From Halopelagius longus (lineage in GTDB: Archaea > Halobacteriota > Halobacteria > Halobacteriales > Haloferacaceae), in the NCBI RefSeq assembly GCF_900100875.1, contig NZ_FNKQ01000001.1, forward strand, positions 496,001 to 560,000: a stretch of DNA of 64,000 nt, read 5' to 3'. The notes under the pieces were generated by a model. It searched no databases and had not been told where the DNA came from. It saw only the letters and a program-made list of their open reading frames with translations. Positions 35,501 through 42,890 of the stretch are shown here, piece after piece (position 1 is the stretch's first letter; every line of letters starts with the position of its first letter). Both the position numbers and the translations under genes were made by a program.

Positions 35501-35689
35501 CTCGTCCGAAAGTAGCTCGATTACCCCGCAGTATTCGGTACCCAGCGTCTCGGCAACCGCCGTCGTCGCTTCCCGCATCAATCGGTCGATATCGCCGGCG
35601 TCGAGTGCTCGCTGGCCGAGCTCCGCGACAACCTCCTGCTGTCGGAGTCGCGTCCGCAACGAGGACTCCGACTCGGAAGTCGTATCCAT
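32576..35689 (-). CDS. Multi-PAS/GAF sensor histidine kinase
   Basis: A 1037-residue soluble kinase with no membrane segment. A GAF domain (about 20-170) is followed by five PAS domains (about 195-300, 315-430, 435-555, 560-685, 690-800), several near-identical in wording (LVENFPNGSVGLFDENLEYT and relatives), showing internal duplication. The HisKA domain has phosphoacceptor His822 in AASHDLQEPL; the ATPase has NLLANAIDY, VRDEGIGIDP and GTGIGLALCERI. No receiver domain or response regulator is adjacent. The start 35689 has a TATA-like box at the leaderless distance. Its kinase core closely matches that of the protein at 60957. Confidence 0.93.
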   Translation of the reverse strand: MDTTSESESSLRTRLRQQEVVAELGQRALDAGDIDRLMREATTAVAETLGTEYCGVIELLSDEEEGVLRQGVGWRDGVVGTATVSADPDSQAGVALRTDEPVVVEDHRAETRFSAPGLLRGHDAVSGICVGVGSSEGPWGVLGAYAAERREFDAHEVEFVRSVADVLGSAIARTERERALREAGRRDEARKRALEESERRYRTLVEQFPNGAVALVDDDLRYRTVGGTPLDVAGVTAEEVRDRPVGEILPPNLADELVPRYEAALDGTEDTFEIELGERIYQFRVVPVRDNAGDVFAALGMSQDITEREEVQRKLEASERRHRTLVENFPNGSVGLFDENLEYTAVGGQLLDTLDVDPEDRIGRSITELHPEDLLEDIEPYFRAALDGEASTFDVEYRGRYLHARTLPVRNADGEVDAGMLVVQDDTERRRYERRLEQYREYTNRILDAIDDVFYVLDADGNLQRWNRSVCEVTGYSDAEIASMHALDVFAEDQQETIANAIAEVLETGSTQEEAEILTKDGERVPYEFVASKLDDPDGDPVVVGVGRDITRQKERERALEESEAKFRMLTENLEEMVWISDPGTRDVLYLNPAYEEIYGRDREPIYDDPATFLEAVHPEDRRRVETAYDEIPEEGIDEEFRIVRPDGEIRWLDARAGVVRNEGEERIVGIAEDVTERVERERKLEESERRYRTLVEDFPDGAVALFDEDLRYTAAGGQLLKEDDIDPEDRIGASIRELYPDDLVEQVEPYFRAALDGEASTFETEYAGWNLFNRTLPVRNADDEVYAGMLVVRNVTKRREYERKLEESNERLEQFAYAASHDLQEPLRMVSSYLRLLERRYEDALDEDGEEFLEFAVDGADRMREMIEGLLQYSRVDTRGNPFEAVELDAVFENVRRDLQMKISESDADITAERLPRVYGDRSQLKQVLQNLLANAIDYSGDDPPRAHVSAERDGEEWVVSVRDEGIGIDPADADRVFEVFQSLHAPDEHSGTGIGLALCERIVERHGGRIWVESEPGEGATFSFTLPTVASASDD

Positions 35690-35712
35690 CTACCGAGGTG
35701 AGACGAGCGGGA

Positions 35713-35720
35713 CTGATAAG
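35713..35720 (-). promoter_or_regulatory. TATA-like box of multi-PAS kinase
   Basis: CTTATCAG on the minus strand, 24-31 bases before ATG 35689. Confidence 0.45.
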
Positions 35721-36096
35721 AGTCTTCGTTCGCCGGTCCTCGCGTGAGAGGGAGTTTACATCTCGGTCGGAGAGGGCGGGGCGGGTTCGTACCGGTGGAC
35801 TGGGTGATCGGGATGCTCGCCCTGTAGTACGTCGCGAGAATGTAGTGGATTGGCCAGGAACGAAATATTTCACTCGTCACACCTCCGAATTCGTCGAAGT
35901 CGAGACGGTGAACATGCTGGCGGCGTCGTTCCTCTAATTCCTCTATCCAATCTGGCTGGTCATAGTAGGAGTTCAGAACCCGCAACGATCGCAACTAGCG
36001 TCTAATCCCAAGAGCACGGCTACCAGAGAGGTCTGTGTATCCTGTGGGACGATAACCCAGAATCATGTGTAAGTTGAACACTACCTTTTGATAGGA
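35721..36096. other. AT-richer intergenic region left of the tRNA-side patch
   Basis: From about 35840 rightward the DNA is clearly richer in A and T than the flanking genes. On the minus strand a frame beginning just after a TAG at about 35994 reads LNSYYDQPDWIEELEERRRQ and continues for roughly 45 plausible residues before turning into Arg/Ser-rich antisense sequence; it may be a gene remnant. No RNA gene is visible. Confidence 0.4.
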
Positions 36097-36104
36097 TTTT
36101 TAAG
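36097..36104 (+). promoter_or_regulatory. TATA box of 58-residue membrane gene
   Basis: TTTTTAAG lies 23-30 bases before ATG 36127. A GAGGTGAT ribosome site (36117-36124) also precedes the start, so both signals support this small gene. Confidence 0.55.
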
Positions 36105-36126
36105 AGGCGTTGTGTCGAGGTGATAC

Positions 36127-36303
36127 ATGGATACAGCCTCGATACTATACGCCGTCCTGATCGCTTTCACCGTAATCGTCTGTCTCCCGTACGCATTTAT
36201 TATAGCCGGAGAGTTCCTCACGGGGGTAGTTGCCGTCTTCTTAGCGGTTCTTGTGTTCGAAATACACCAACTCCGACGTGTAGTGGCGGCCACAGAGGCG
36301 TAA
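36127..36303 (+). CDS. 58-residue two-helix membrane protein
   Basis: The frame reads MDTASILYAVLIAFTVIVCL, then a short turn, a second hydrophobic helix (about 31-45), and a charged end HQLRRVVAATEA, stopping at TAA 36301. Two helices separated by a Gly-Glu turn suggest a membrane hairpin with a basic cytoplasmic tail. A TATA box and a GAGGTGAT ribosome site both precede it at correct distances. Codon use is AT-richer than in the flanking genes. It lies 153 bases upstream of the AN1/CAP gene on the same strand. The family is not recognised. Confidence 0.65.
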   Translation: MDTASILYAVLIAFTVIVCLPYAFIIAGEFLTGVVAVFLAVLVFEIHQLRRVVAATEA

Positions 36304-36424
36304 CTGTGTCCTCATGGGGGGACCTTCTCATGTATCATCTAGAATCACGTGGGGTGGGGGTATTCTCGAAGTTCGCCGCTCTTAGAGGCGCCTGCTAACC
36401 GCGAAAGTTCTTCATTTCTAACTA

Positions 36425-36434
36425 GTATTATTAC
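36425..36434 (+). promoter_or_regulatory. TATA box of AN1/CAP gene
   Basis: GTATTATTAC lies 23-32 bases before ATG 36457, giving a leaderless message independent of the 58-residue gene. Confidence 0.5.
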
Positions 36435-36456
36435 GGTTACTCTATTTTGATCTGAT

Positions 36457-37317
36457 ATGGCACAGTGTGAGTTATGCGATAACAGTCAAGGTTTGTCTCA
36501 TACCTGTAATTACTGCGGCGGAACGTTCTGTAATACGCACAGACTCCCCGAGAACCACAAATGTGCGGGGCTAAAGAGAGGTACTCGGAAGAGCGAACCG
36601 TGGTTTAAGTCGGAGACAGGTACGAAAAGCCACCAGACGCGAGGAAAGACGGTTTCTCGCACCTATTCTAAGATGTTTAGCAGAAGCAGTATCTTGGCAG
36701 TAGTACTCCTTGCTTCTGTTATTGCTATGAGTATTCATCTCGGTATTTTAGGATACTCTAATGGTCGCCCGACGTTCGACAAAGAACGATTAGACAGCAT
36801 TCCAGCCGGAAACAACTCGTCAACTGCCGACGTCCTTCCGAACGTCAGTCTCGAAATCGATACGACACATAACGAGTCGGTACTTGAGCGTGAGATACAT
36901 AAGGAGATAAACGAGCGACGACAGAGCCATGGCCTCTCTCCGTTGAAATCAGATTCTCAGTTGAGTAACGTCGCGAGAAGCCATTCTCAGGACATGGCGA
37001 CACGAGATTACTTTAGCCACGATTCGCCTGAAGGACGTGATTTTGACGATCGGTATCAGCAGCATGGGTACGAATGTCGAGTTCAGATTTCAGACAGGGA
37101 ATATGCAACCGGGGGTGAGAACATCGCGTACCGGGCATCATCTGGATTGGAGACAAACGAATCAGAGTTAGCTGACGAAATTGTGAACGGTTGGATGAAT
37201 TCAACGGGACACCGTGAAAACATTCTTCGGCCGTACTGGCGTGTGGAGGGTATCGGAGTTACTGTGACGTCCCGGGATGATATGACTGCAGTCTACGTCA
37301 CACAGAATTTCTGTTAG
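36457..37317 (+). CDS. AN1 zinc finger, membrane helix and CAP domain protein
   Basis: A 286-residue protein. Residues 1-40 are an AN1-type zinc finger with ligands Cys4, Cys7, Cys17, Cys20, Cys25, His28, His34 and Cys36. After a basic linker comes one transmembrane helix (about 77-99). The rest (about 137-286) is a CAP/SCP domain outside the cell with the usual signatures: HSQDMATRDYFSHDSPEG, GGENIAYR and NSTGHRENIL. The finger would be cytoplasmic and the CAP domain external. Several N-glycosylation sites are present. The gene is AT-richer than its neighbours, suggesting recent transfer. Function is unknown. Confidence 0.88.
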   Translation: MAQCELCDNSQGLSHTCNYCGGTFCNTHRLPENHKCAGLKRGTRKSEPWFKSETGTKSHQTRGKTVSRTYSKMFSRSSILAVVLLASVIAMSIHLGILGYSNGRPTFDKERLDSIPAGNNSSTADVLPNVSLEIDTTHNESVLEREIHKEINERRQSHGLSPLKSDSQLSNVARSHSQDMATRDYFSHDSPEGRDFDDRYQQHGYECRVQISDREYATGGENIAYRASSGLETNESELADEIVNGWMNSTGHRENILRPYWRVEGIGVTVTSRDDMTAVYVTQNFC

Positions 37318-37581
37318 TACGGATTGATACTCACGGAGTACTTTCCACCGTTACCCCCGAACAGTCTCTTATACAACTACCGTTGAGGCAGTGGTCGTCG
37401 GAGCGAAGTGGTATCTCTTCGCACCTCGGCGTAGCCGTACTATCTACTTGCTCTCGAATCGCAGTCCGGCGGCGTCATCGGACACGAACGCGTCCCGAAC
37501 GCCCGAATTGAACGCCGGGTTTCAGCGAGAATCCGCAGACGGCGTGACGATTCGCTACGTGAGTTATAAGCGTCGAAGAAG
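37318..37581. other. Spacer between AN1/CAP gene and tRNA-Val
   Basis: No reading frame with protein-like composition is visible. The tRNA 3' end faces this spacer, the usual insertion side for mobile elements, but I found no second copy of the tRNA 3' end here or in the AT-richer patch. Confidence 0.4.
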
Positions 37582-37656
37582 TGGGTTGGGGCAGATTTGA
37601 ACTGCCGGCCTCCTCCATGTCAAGGAGGTGTCATAACCAGACTAGACCACCAACCC
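37582..37656 (-). tRNA. tRNA-Val (anticodon GAC)
   Basis: The reverse strand folds as a standard cloverleaf. The acceptor stem GGGTTGG pairs with CCAACCC, the anticodon stem CCTCC/GGAGG encloses loop TTGACAT with anticodon GAC, and the T-arm is GGCAG-TTCAAAT-CTGCC. The discriminator base is A. CCA is not encoded and no intron is present. A TTATATCC box lies about 60 bases upstream (37714-37721). Confidence 0.95.
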
Positions 37657-37936
37657 GTCCGGTTTGTGCGTGCTGACGCGCCCTATCCGAGCGCATTACT
37701 TCGTATCCCGGGGATATAATTGAAGGTTTCGGATTGGAACTCCGTCTCCCGATTCCGCCGCTGCGACCCCTCTTATTGCCGCACGGCCTCGGTTTGTCGA
37801 ACCCTCACCCCCGCCGGGTATCGTCACCGCTCCCCACGGATTGCGCCCCGCGCCAAGTATCCGCACCTCCGACACGCTTAAGCCGATGAACGAATTTGTA
37901 CATTGTAACCCGAACCAGTACATCGGTGGTCACCAC

Positions 37937-38974
37937 ATGACGCTTCAGGATTACATCGAACGCGCGACGGAGGGCGAGGACCTGACGCTCGAACAGTCCC
38001 GCGAGGCCGCACGCCTCGTCTTCGAGGACGCCACGGAGGCCCAAATCGGGGCGCTCCTGGCGGCCCTTCGAGCGAAGGGCGAGACAGAGAGCGAAATCGC
38101 CGGGTTCGCACGGGGGATGCGCGACGCCGCGCGGACCATCGAACCCGACCGGACGCCGTTGGTCGACACCTGCGGCACGGGCGGCGACGACTACGACACC
38201 ATCAACGTCTCGACGACCAGCGCTATCGTCGCCTCCGGCGCGGGCGCGGCGGTGGCGAAGCACGGCAACTACTCCGTCTCCTCCTCGTCGGGGAGTGCGG
38301 ACGTACTCGACGTCGCGGGCGTGAACGTCGAGGCGGAACCGCCGGCGGTCGAGGCGGCCATCGAACGCGACGGCATCGGCTTCATGCTCGCGCCGGTGTT
38401 CCACCCCGCGATGAAGGCGGTCATCGGCCCCCGGAAGGAACTCGGAATGCGCACCGTGTTCAACGTCCTCGGCCCCCTGACGAACCCCGCGGGCGCGGAG
38501 GCGCAGGTGGTCGGCGTCTACGACCCGGACCTCGTTCCCCTCCTCGCGAACGCCCTCACGGAGATGCCCGTCGAACGCGCCCTCGTCGTCCACGGGGCCG
38601 GCATGGACGAAATCGCGCTCCACGACGAGACGGTGGTCGCGGAAGTCGACGGAAACAGCGTCGAGGAGTACACGCTCGCGCCCGAGGACATCGGCCTCGA
38701 ATCCGCGCCTGTGGACGCCGTCGCCGGCGGCACGCCGCAGGAGAACGCCGAGGACCTACGCGGCATCGTCACCGGCGAGGTGACCGGCCCCAAGCGGGAC
38801 ATCATCCTCGCGAACGCGGGCGCGGCGGTGTACGTCGCCGGACTCGCCGACTCAATCGAGGAGGGCGTCGAAGCCGCGGCCGAGTCCATCGACTCCGGCG
38901 CGGCGGCGGCGAAACTCGACGACCTCTGTGCGTCCACCGCCGACGCCGACGCGGAGTCGGAGGTGGAGGCCTAA
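37937..38974 (+). CDS. trpD: Anthranilate phosphoribosyltransferase
   Basis: A 345-residue enzyme that attaches phosphoribose to anthranilate, the second step of tryptophan synthesis from chorismate. The PRPP-binding signature is DTCGTGGDDYDTINVST, followed by AKHGNYSVSSSSGSADVL and NVLGPLTNP. The acidic C-terminal tail is typical of halophiles. ATG 37937 (MTLQDYIERA) matches the usual first helix; ATG 37886 would add 17 unusual residues (MNEFVHCNPNQYIGGHH) and is less likely. It opens the trpDFEG cluster, the order known from Haloferax volcanii. Confidence 0.94.
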   Translation: MTLQDYIERATEGEDLTLEQSREAARLVFEDATEAQIGALLAALRAKGETESEIAGFARGMRDAARTIEPDRTPLVDTCGTGGDDYDTINVSTTSAIVASGAGAAVAKHGNYSVSSSSGSADVLDVAGVNVEAEPPAVEAAIERDGIGFMLAPVFHPAMKAVIGPRKELGMRTVFNVLGPLTNPAGAEAQVVGVYDPDLVPLLANALTEMPVERALVVHGAGMDEIALHDETVVAEVDGNSVEEYTLAPEDIGLESAPVDAVAGGTPQENAEDLRGIVTGEVTGPKRDIILANAGAAVYVAGLADSIEEGVEAAAESIDSGAAAAKLDDLCASTADADAESEVEA

Positions 38975-38978
38975 CCCG

Positions 38979-39686
38979 ATGGTGCGGGCGAAAGTCTGCG
39001 GCGTCACGAACGAATCCGACCTCCGCGCCGTCGAACGCGCCGGGGCGGACGCCGTCGGCGTCATCTCCGAGGTGACCGTTGACACGCCGCGGGAAGTGTC
39101 GCTGTCGCGTGCCTCGGCGCTCTTCGAGGCCGCGTCGCCGTTTCTCACGACGACGCTCGTCTCGATGCCCGCCTCGGTGACTCGGGCGGTCGAACTCGCG
39201 TCGGCGGCGTCGCCCGACGTGTTGCAACTGCACGGCGACTTCGACGCCGACGAGTTCCAGCGAATCAGCGTACAGACGGACGCCCGCGTCGTCGCCGTCG
39301 TGGACGCCGAGTCGTCCGCCCGCGCGCGCGCCGTCGCGCACGTCGTGGACGGCGTCCTCGTCGATTCCGTCTCCGAGGACGGCGCGGGCGGGACGGGCGA
39401 GACGCACGATTGGACGGCCACCGCCGAGGTGGTCGAGACGCTCGACGCCCCCGTGACGCTCGCGGGCGGACTCACGCCCGAGAACGTCGCGGAGGCGGTT
39501 CGGACGGTCCGTCCCTACGCCGTCGACGTCGCAAGCGGCGTCGAAGCCGAGGGCGGCGTGAAGGATCACGACGCCGTCCGAGCGTTCGTTCGGAACGCGA
39601 AGGCGGCGGCCGACGCGTCCGAACGCGCCCGGGACGACGGCGGAAGCGAGGGCGACCGGGACGGCGAACGGGAGGTGCCGTCGTGA
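38979..39686 (+). CDS. trpF: Phosphoribosylanthranilate isomerase
   Basis: A 235-residue TIM-barrel enzyme that isomerises phosphoribosylanthranilate to the carboxyphenylamino-deoxyribulose phosphate. The N-terminal VRAKVCGVTNESDL carries the catalytic Cys, the acid Asp lies in VVDGVLVDSVS, and LAGGLTPENVAEAV with DVASGVEAEGGVKDHD forms the phosphate site. The last ~30 residues are a charged halophilic tail. The ATG starts 4 bases after the trpD stop, and its own stop overlaps the trpE start. Confidence 0.94.
   Translation: MVRAKVCGVTNESDLRAVERAGADAVGVISEVTVDTPREVSLSRASALFEAASPFLTTTLVSMPASVTRAVELASAASPDVLQLHGDFDADEFQRISVQTDARVVAVVDAESSARARAVAHVVDGVLVDSVSEDGAGGTGETHDWTATAEVVETLDAPVTLAGGLTPENVAEAVRTVRPYAVDVASGVEAEGGVKDHDAVRAFVRNAKAAADASERARDDGGSEGDRDGEREVPS
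39671..39677 (+). promoter_or_regulatory. Ribosome binding site of trpE
   Basis: GGAGGTG inside the end of trpF lies 5 bases before GTG 39683 and decides the non-ATG start of trpE. Confidence 0.65.
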
Positions 39687-41308
39687 CGAACGTCTCGCTC
39701 TCCCGTTCGCGCGAGGAGTTCGCGTCCCTTCTCGACGCCGAGGAGGGACGTGCCGTCGCGCACCTGACCGCCGACTTGCCGGCCACCTCGCCGCTTTCGG
39801 CCTACGCCGCGCTCTCGGACCGGAGCGACTACGGCTTCCTCTTAGAGAGCGCCGAGAAGACGCCCTCCTCCGATCCGGACGGCGCGTTCGCCGCCGACGG
39901 CGACGGCGACGGCGCGGACGCCGACCGCCACGCGCGGTACTCGTTCGTCGGCTACGACCCGGAGGCCGTCGTCACCGTCGGCCCCGACGGCACGGACGTG
40001 GAGACGCTGGGCGGCCGCGCCGCCGAGGTGGTCGCTGAGGCGTGTTCGGGTTCTCGGGACGGAGACGTACTCGACAATCTCCGAACCGCGCTTCCGGACC
40101 TCCCGCGCGTCGGGTTCCCGGACGACGAACGCCAGCAACTCCGCGGCGGACTCGTCGGCTTCCTCGCGTACGAGGCGGTGTACGACCTCTGGCTCGAAGA
40201 GGTGGGCGTCGAACGCCCCGACTCGCCGGTGCCGGACGCGCAGTTCGTCCTGACGACGCGGACGCTCTCGTTCGACCACGCCGAGGACACCGTCCGACTC
40301 GTGTTCACCCCCGTCGTCGGACCGGACGACGACCCCGACGCGGTGTACGACGAACTGCTCTCGGAGGCGCGCGCCGTCGCCGAGACGCTCTCGGCGGCCG
40401 AGGAACCCGAAACCGGAGGGTTCGTCAAGTCCGGCGAGACGGCCGGCCCGCAGGACGAGTACGAGGACGCCGTTCGGCGGACGAAGCGGCACGTCCTCGA
40501 CGGCGACATCTATCAGGCCGTCATCTCCCGCGTGCGCGAACTCCGCGGGTCCGTCGACCCGATGGGACTGTACGAGGCGCTTCGGGAGGTCAACCCCTCG
40601 CCGTACATGTACCTGCTCCGGCACGACGACCGGGTCGTCGTCGGCGCGAGTCCGGAGACGCTGGTCTCCGTGCAGGGGCGGCGCGTCGTCTCGAACCCCA
40701 TCGCGGGCACCTGTCCCCGCGGGACGAGTCCGGTCGAGGACCGCCGCCTCGCCGGCGAGATGCTCGCCGACGGGAAGGAACGCGCCGAGCACACGATGCT
40801 CGTGGACCTCGCGCGAAACGACGTGCGCCGCGTCTCCGAACCGGGGAGCGTCCGCGTCGAGGAGTTCATGAACGTCCTGAAGTACAGCCACGTCCAGCAC
40901 ATCGAATCGACCGTCACGGGGACGCTCGCGGAGGAGAACGACGCCTTCGACGCCACCCGCGCCTCCTTCCCCGCGGGCACCCTCACGGGCGCGCCGAAGG
41001 TGCGCGCGATGGAGATAATCGACGAGTTGGAACTGACGCCCCGCGGCGTCTACGGCGGCGGCGTCGGCTACTACTCGTGGTCCGGCGACGCCGACTTCGC
41101 CATCGTCATCCGCACCGCGGCGGTGCGACGCGGCGAGGAGGACGTAATCACCGTTCGGGCGGGCGCGGGCATCGTCGCCGACAGCGACCCCGCCGCCGAG
41201 TACGAGGAGACCGAACAGAAGATGGGCGGCGTCCTCGCCGCCGTCGAACGAATCGAACGCGAACCCGACGCGTCCGACTCCGCGGCGGCCGGGGAGGTGC
41301 CCCGATGA
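39683..41308 (+). CDS. trpE: Anthranilate synthase component I
   Basis: A 541-residue chorismate-utilising subunit that makes anthranilate using ammonia from TrpG. The N-terminal half holds the tryptophan-sensing region, including LLESAEKTP, which contains the feedback-inhibition motif. It is followed by an acidic insert (about 62-78) typical of halophiles. The chorismate fold includes DGDIYQAVISR, SPYMYLLRHDD, NPIAGTCPRG, PAGTLTGAPKVRAMEI and RAGAGIVADS. The GTG start overlaps the trpF stop and has a full ribosome site. Its stop overlaps the trpG ATG. Confidence 0.95.
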   Translation: MTNVSLSRSREEFASLLDAEEGRAVAHLTADLPATSPLSAYAALSDRSDYGFLLESAEKTPSSDPDGAFAADGDGDGADADRHARYSFVGYDPEAVVTVGPDGTDVETLGGRAAEVVAEACSGSRDGDVLDNLRTALPDLPRVGFPDDERQQLRGGLVGFLAYEAVYDLWLEEVGVERPDSPVPDAQFVLTTRTLSFDHAEDTVRLVFTPVVGPDDDPDAVYDELLSEARAVAETLSAAEEPETGGFVKSGETAGPQDEYEDAVRRTKRHVLDGDIYQAVISRVRELRGSVDPMGLYEALREVNPSPYMYLLRHDDRVVVGASPETLVSVQGRRVVSNPIAGTCPRGTSPVEDRRLAGEMLADGKERAEHTMLVDLARNDVRRVSEPGSVRVEEFMNVLKYSHVQHIESTVTGTLAEENDAFDATRASFPAGTLTGAPKVRAMEIIDELELTPRGVYGGGVGYYSWSGDADFAIVIRTAAVRRGEEDVITVRAGAGIVADSDPAAEYEETEQKMGGVLAAVERIEREPDASDSAAAGEVPR

Positions 41309-41928
41309 CGCTCCGCCTCCTCGTCGTGGACAACTACGACTCGTTCACGTACAACCTCGTGGAGTACTTCTCCGAGCGGCGAATCGAGGGCGAACCCGTC
41401 GAGGTGGTGGTCCGGAAGAACACCGCTTCTCTCGACGAGATTCGGGACCTCGACCCGGACGCCATCGTCATCAGTCCGGGACCGGGCCACCCGAAGAACG
41501 ACCGCGACGTGGGCGTGACCACGGAGGTGTTGACGACGCTCTCGACGGAGGTGCCGACGCTCGGCGTCTGTCTCGGCCTCGAAGCCGCGGTGTACGCCTA
41601 CGGCGGCACCGTCGGCCACGCGCCGGAACCGATTCACGGCAAGGCGTTCCCGGTGGACCACGACGGACGCGGCGTCTTCGCGGGCCTCGAACAGGGCTTT
41701 CAGGCGGGGCGGTATCACTCGCTCGTCGCCACGGAGGTGCCCGACTGCTTCGAGGTGTCGGCGACGACGGACCACGAGGGAACTGACCTCGTCATGGGCG
41801 TCCGCCACCGCGAGTACCCCATCGAGTGCGTGCAGTTCCACCCCGAGAGCGTACTGACGGCCGTCGGCCACGACGTAGTCGCCAACTTCCTGCGGACCGT
41901 CGTCTCGGACCGCGCGTCCGTCGTCTGA
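41305..41928 (+). CDS. trpG: Anthranilate synthase component II (glutamine amidotransferase)
   Basis: A 207-residue class I amidotransferase. It begins LLVVDNYDSFTYNLVEYF, has the oxyanion SPGPGHPKN, the nucleophile Cys in GVCLGLEAAVY, and the His/Glu pair in VQFHPESVLT. The residue after LG in the Cys motif is Leu-Glu rather than His-Gln; this seems tolerated because the triad is intact. It delivers ammonia to TrpE. The start overlaps the trpE stop by four bases (ATGA). This ends the trpDFEG cluster; trpC, trpB and trpA are not in the window. Confidence 0.94.
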   Translation: MTLRLLVVDNYDSFTYNLVEYFSERRIEGEPVEVVVRKNTASLDEIRDLDPDAIVISPGPGHPKNDRDVGVTTEVLTTLSTEVPTLGVCLGLEAAVYAYGGTVGHAPEPIHGKAFPVDHDGRGVFAGLEQGFQAGRYHSLVATEVPDCFEVSATTDHEGTDLVMGVRHREYPIECVQFHPESVLTAVGHDVVANFLRTVVSDRASVV

Positions 41929-41952
41929 GGTTTCGAGGTCGATTCTCCCGCG

Positions 41953-42774
41953 TTAGTCGAACCGTTCGACGACGAGCGGAGCGGCCAGTATCGCCGCAGT
42001 CACCACGCCCGTGAGGAGGACGACGGCCGCCGGCGGCGGGTCGAGTTTCGTGGCCACGTACCCGGCGGCGGCGAGGAAGGGCAGGACGCCGACGACGAGG
42101 ACGGCCTGTTCGCGGCGCGACTCCACGCCCGGGTAGACGTCGAACGACTCCCAGGTGAGGGCCGCGCCCGCCGACGCGCCGAAGATGGCGAGTCCGTCCT
42201 GACTGGCACCGCTGACGAGGAGTGCGACGGTGCCGACGGCGGCGGCCAACCAGAACGCGTACCGGGGGACGTGCTTCGTCAGCGATATCGCGGCGAGGAG
42301 GAAGAGCGACCCGAACAGGACGCCCGCGACGACGTCTCTGACGTAGTGGACGCCGAGGACGACGCGCGAGAGGGCGATGAGGGCGACGGCGACGGACGCG
42401 ACGGCGAACCTGACCCGCCGCGTCCCCTTCCGGAGGTCGTACGCGAGGATGCCGTAGGCGATGGTCGACATCGTCGCGTGTCCGCTGGGGAAACTGAACC
42501 CCGAGGCGGCGATGACGGCCACGTCAACCGACGGACGCGGTTCGCCGAAGAACGCCTTCAGGGCGACGACCAACCCCGCGCCCGCGATGGCCAATCCGAG
42601 CGAGTGCGCGCCGCGTTTCGCGTCCACGAACCAGTAATCGACGGTGAACAGAGTGAGGACGAAACCGACGCCGCCGAAGAACGTGACGACTATGAACAGC
42701 GGTATCAGTTCCGGCGGGACCACCTGACGGATGGTGTGACCCAACTCTGCACCCACGACTTGTGACCGACTCAT
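41953..42774 (-). CDS. PAP2-family membrane phosphatase
   Basis: A 273-residue integral membrane protein with about eight hydrophobic helices. The phosphatidic acid phosphatase signature is complete: KAFFGEPRPS, then FPSGHATMST, then SRVVLGVHYVRDVVAG. Such enzymes remove phosphate from lipid phosphates or prenyl diphosphates outside or in the membrane. The C-terminal third has extra helices after the PAP2 core. The start 42774 follows from a TATA-like TCTTGTA region 25-31 bases upstream. The substrate could be a prenyl or glycan-carrier lipid, but sequence alone does not tell. Confidence 0.9.
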   Translation of the reverse strand: MSRSQVVGAELGHTIRQVVPPELIPLFIVVTFFGGVGFVLTLFTVDYWFVDAKRGAHSLGLAIAGAGLVVALKAFFGEPRPSVDVAVIAASGFSFPSGHATMSTIAYGILAYDLRKGTRRVRFAVASVAVALIALSRVVLGVHYVRDVVAGVLFGSLFLLAAISLTKHVPRYAFWLAAAVGTVALLVSGASQDGLAIFGASAGAALTWESFDVYPGVESRREQAVLVVGVLPFLAAAGYVATKLDPPPAAVVLLTGVVTAAILAAPLVVERFD

Positions 42775-42798
42775 CGTTGGGTGTAGGGGACGAGGTGG

Positions 42799-42805
42799 TC
42801 TTGTA
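42799..42805 (-). promoter_or_regulatory. TATA-like box of PAP2 gene
   Basis: TACAAGA on the minus strand, 25-31 bases before ATG 42774. Confidence 0.35.
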
Positions 42806-42890
42806 GGTGATGGCATCGCTCCGCCCGCCGTTCGACTCGCCCGCGGAACCGCCCGTCAACTACATTCGTCTCGTCTCCGTCGCCCGTCCC

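Noticed and set aside
33533-35515. 660-codon plus-strand frame opposite the multi-PAS kinase
   Set aside because: It mirrors codon bias of the kinase gene and has no recognisable domain or promoter.
37318-37581. attachment-site duplication of the tRNA-Val 3' end
   Set aside because: No second copy of the 3' end sequence could be found in the patch to the left.
37391-37600. 69-codon frame running into the tRNA gene
   Set aside because: It overlaps the tRNA-Val gene on the other strand and has no protein-like composition.
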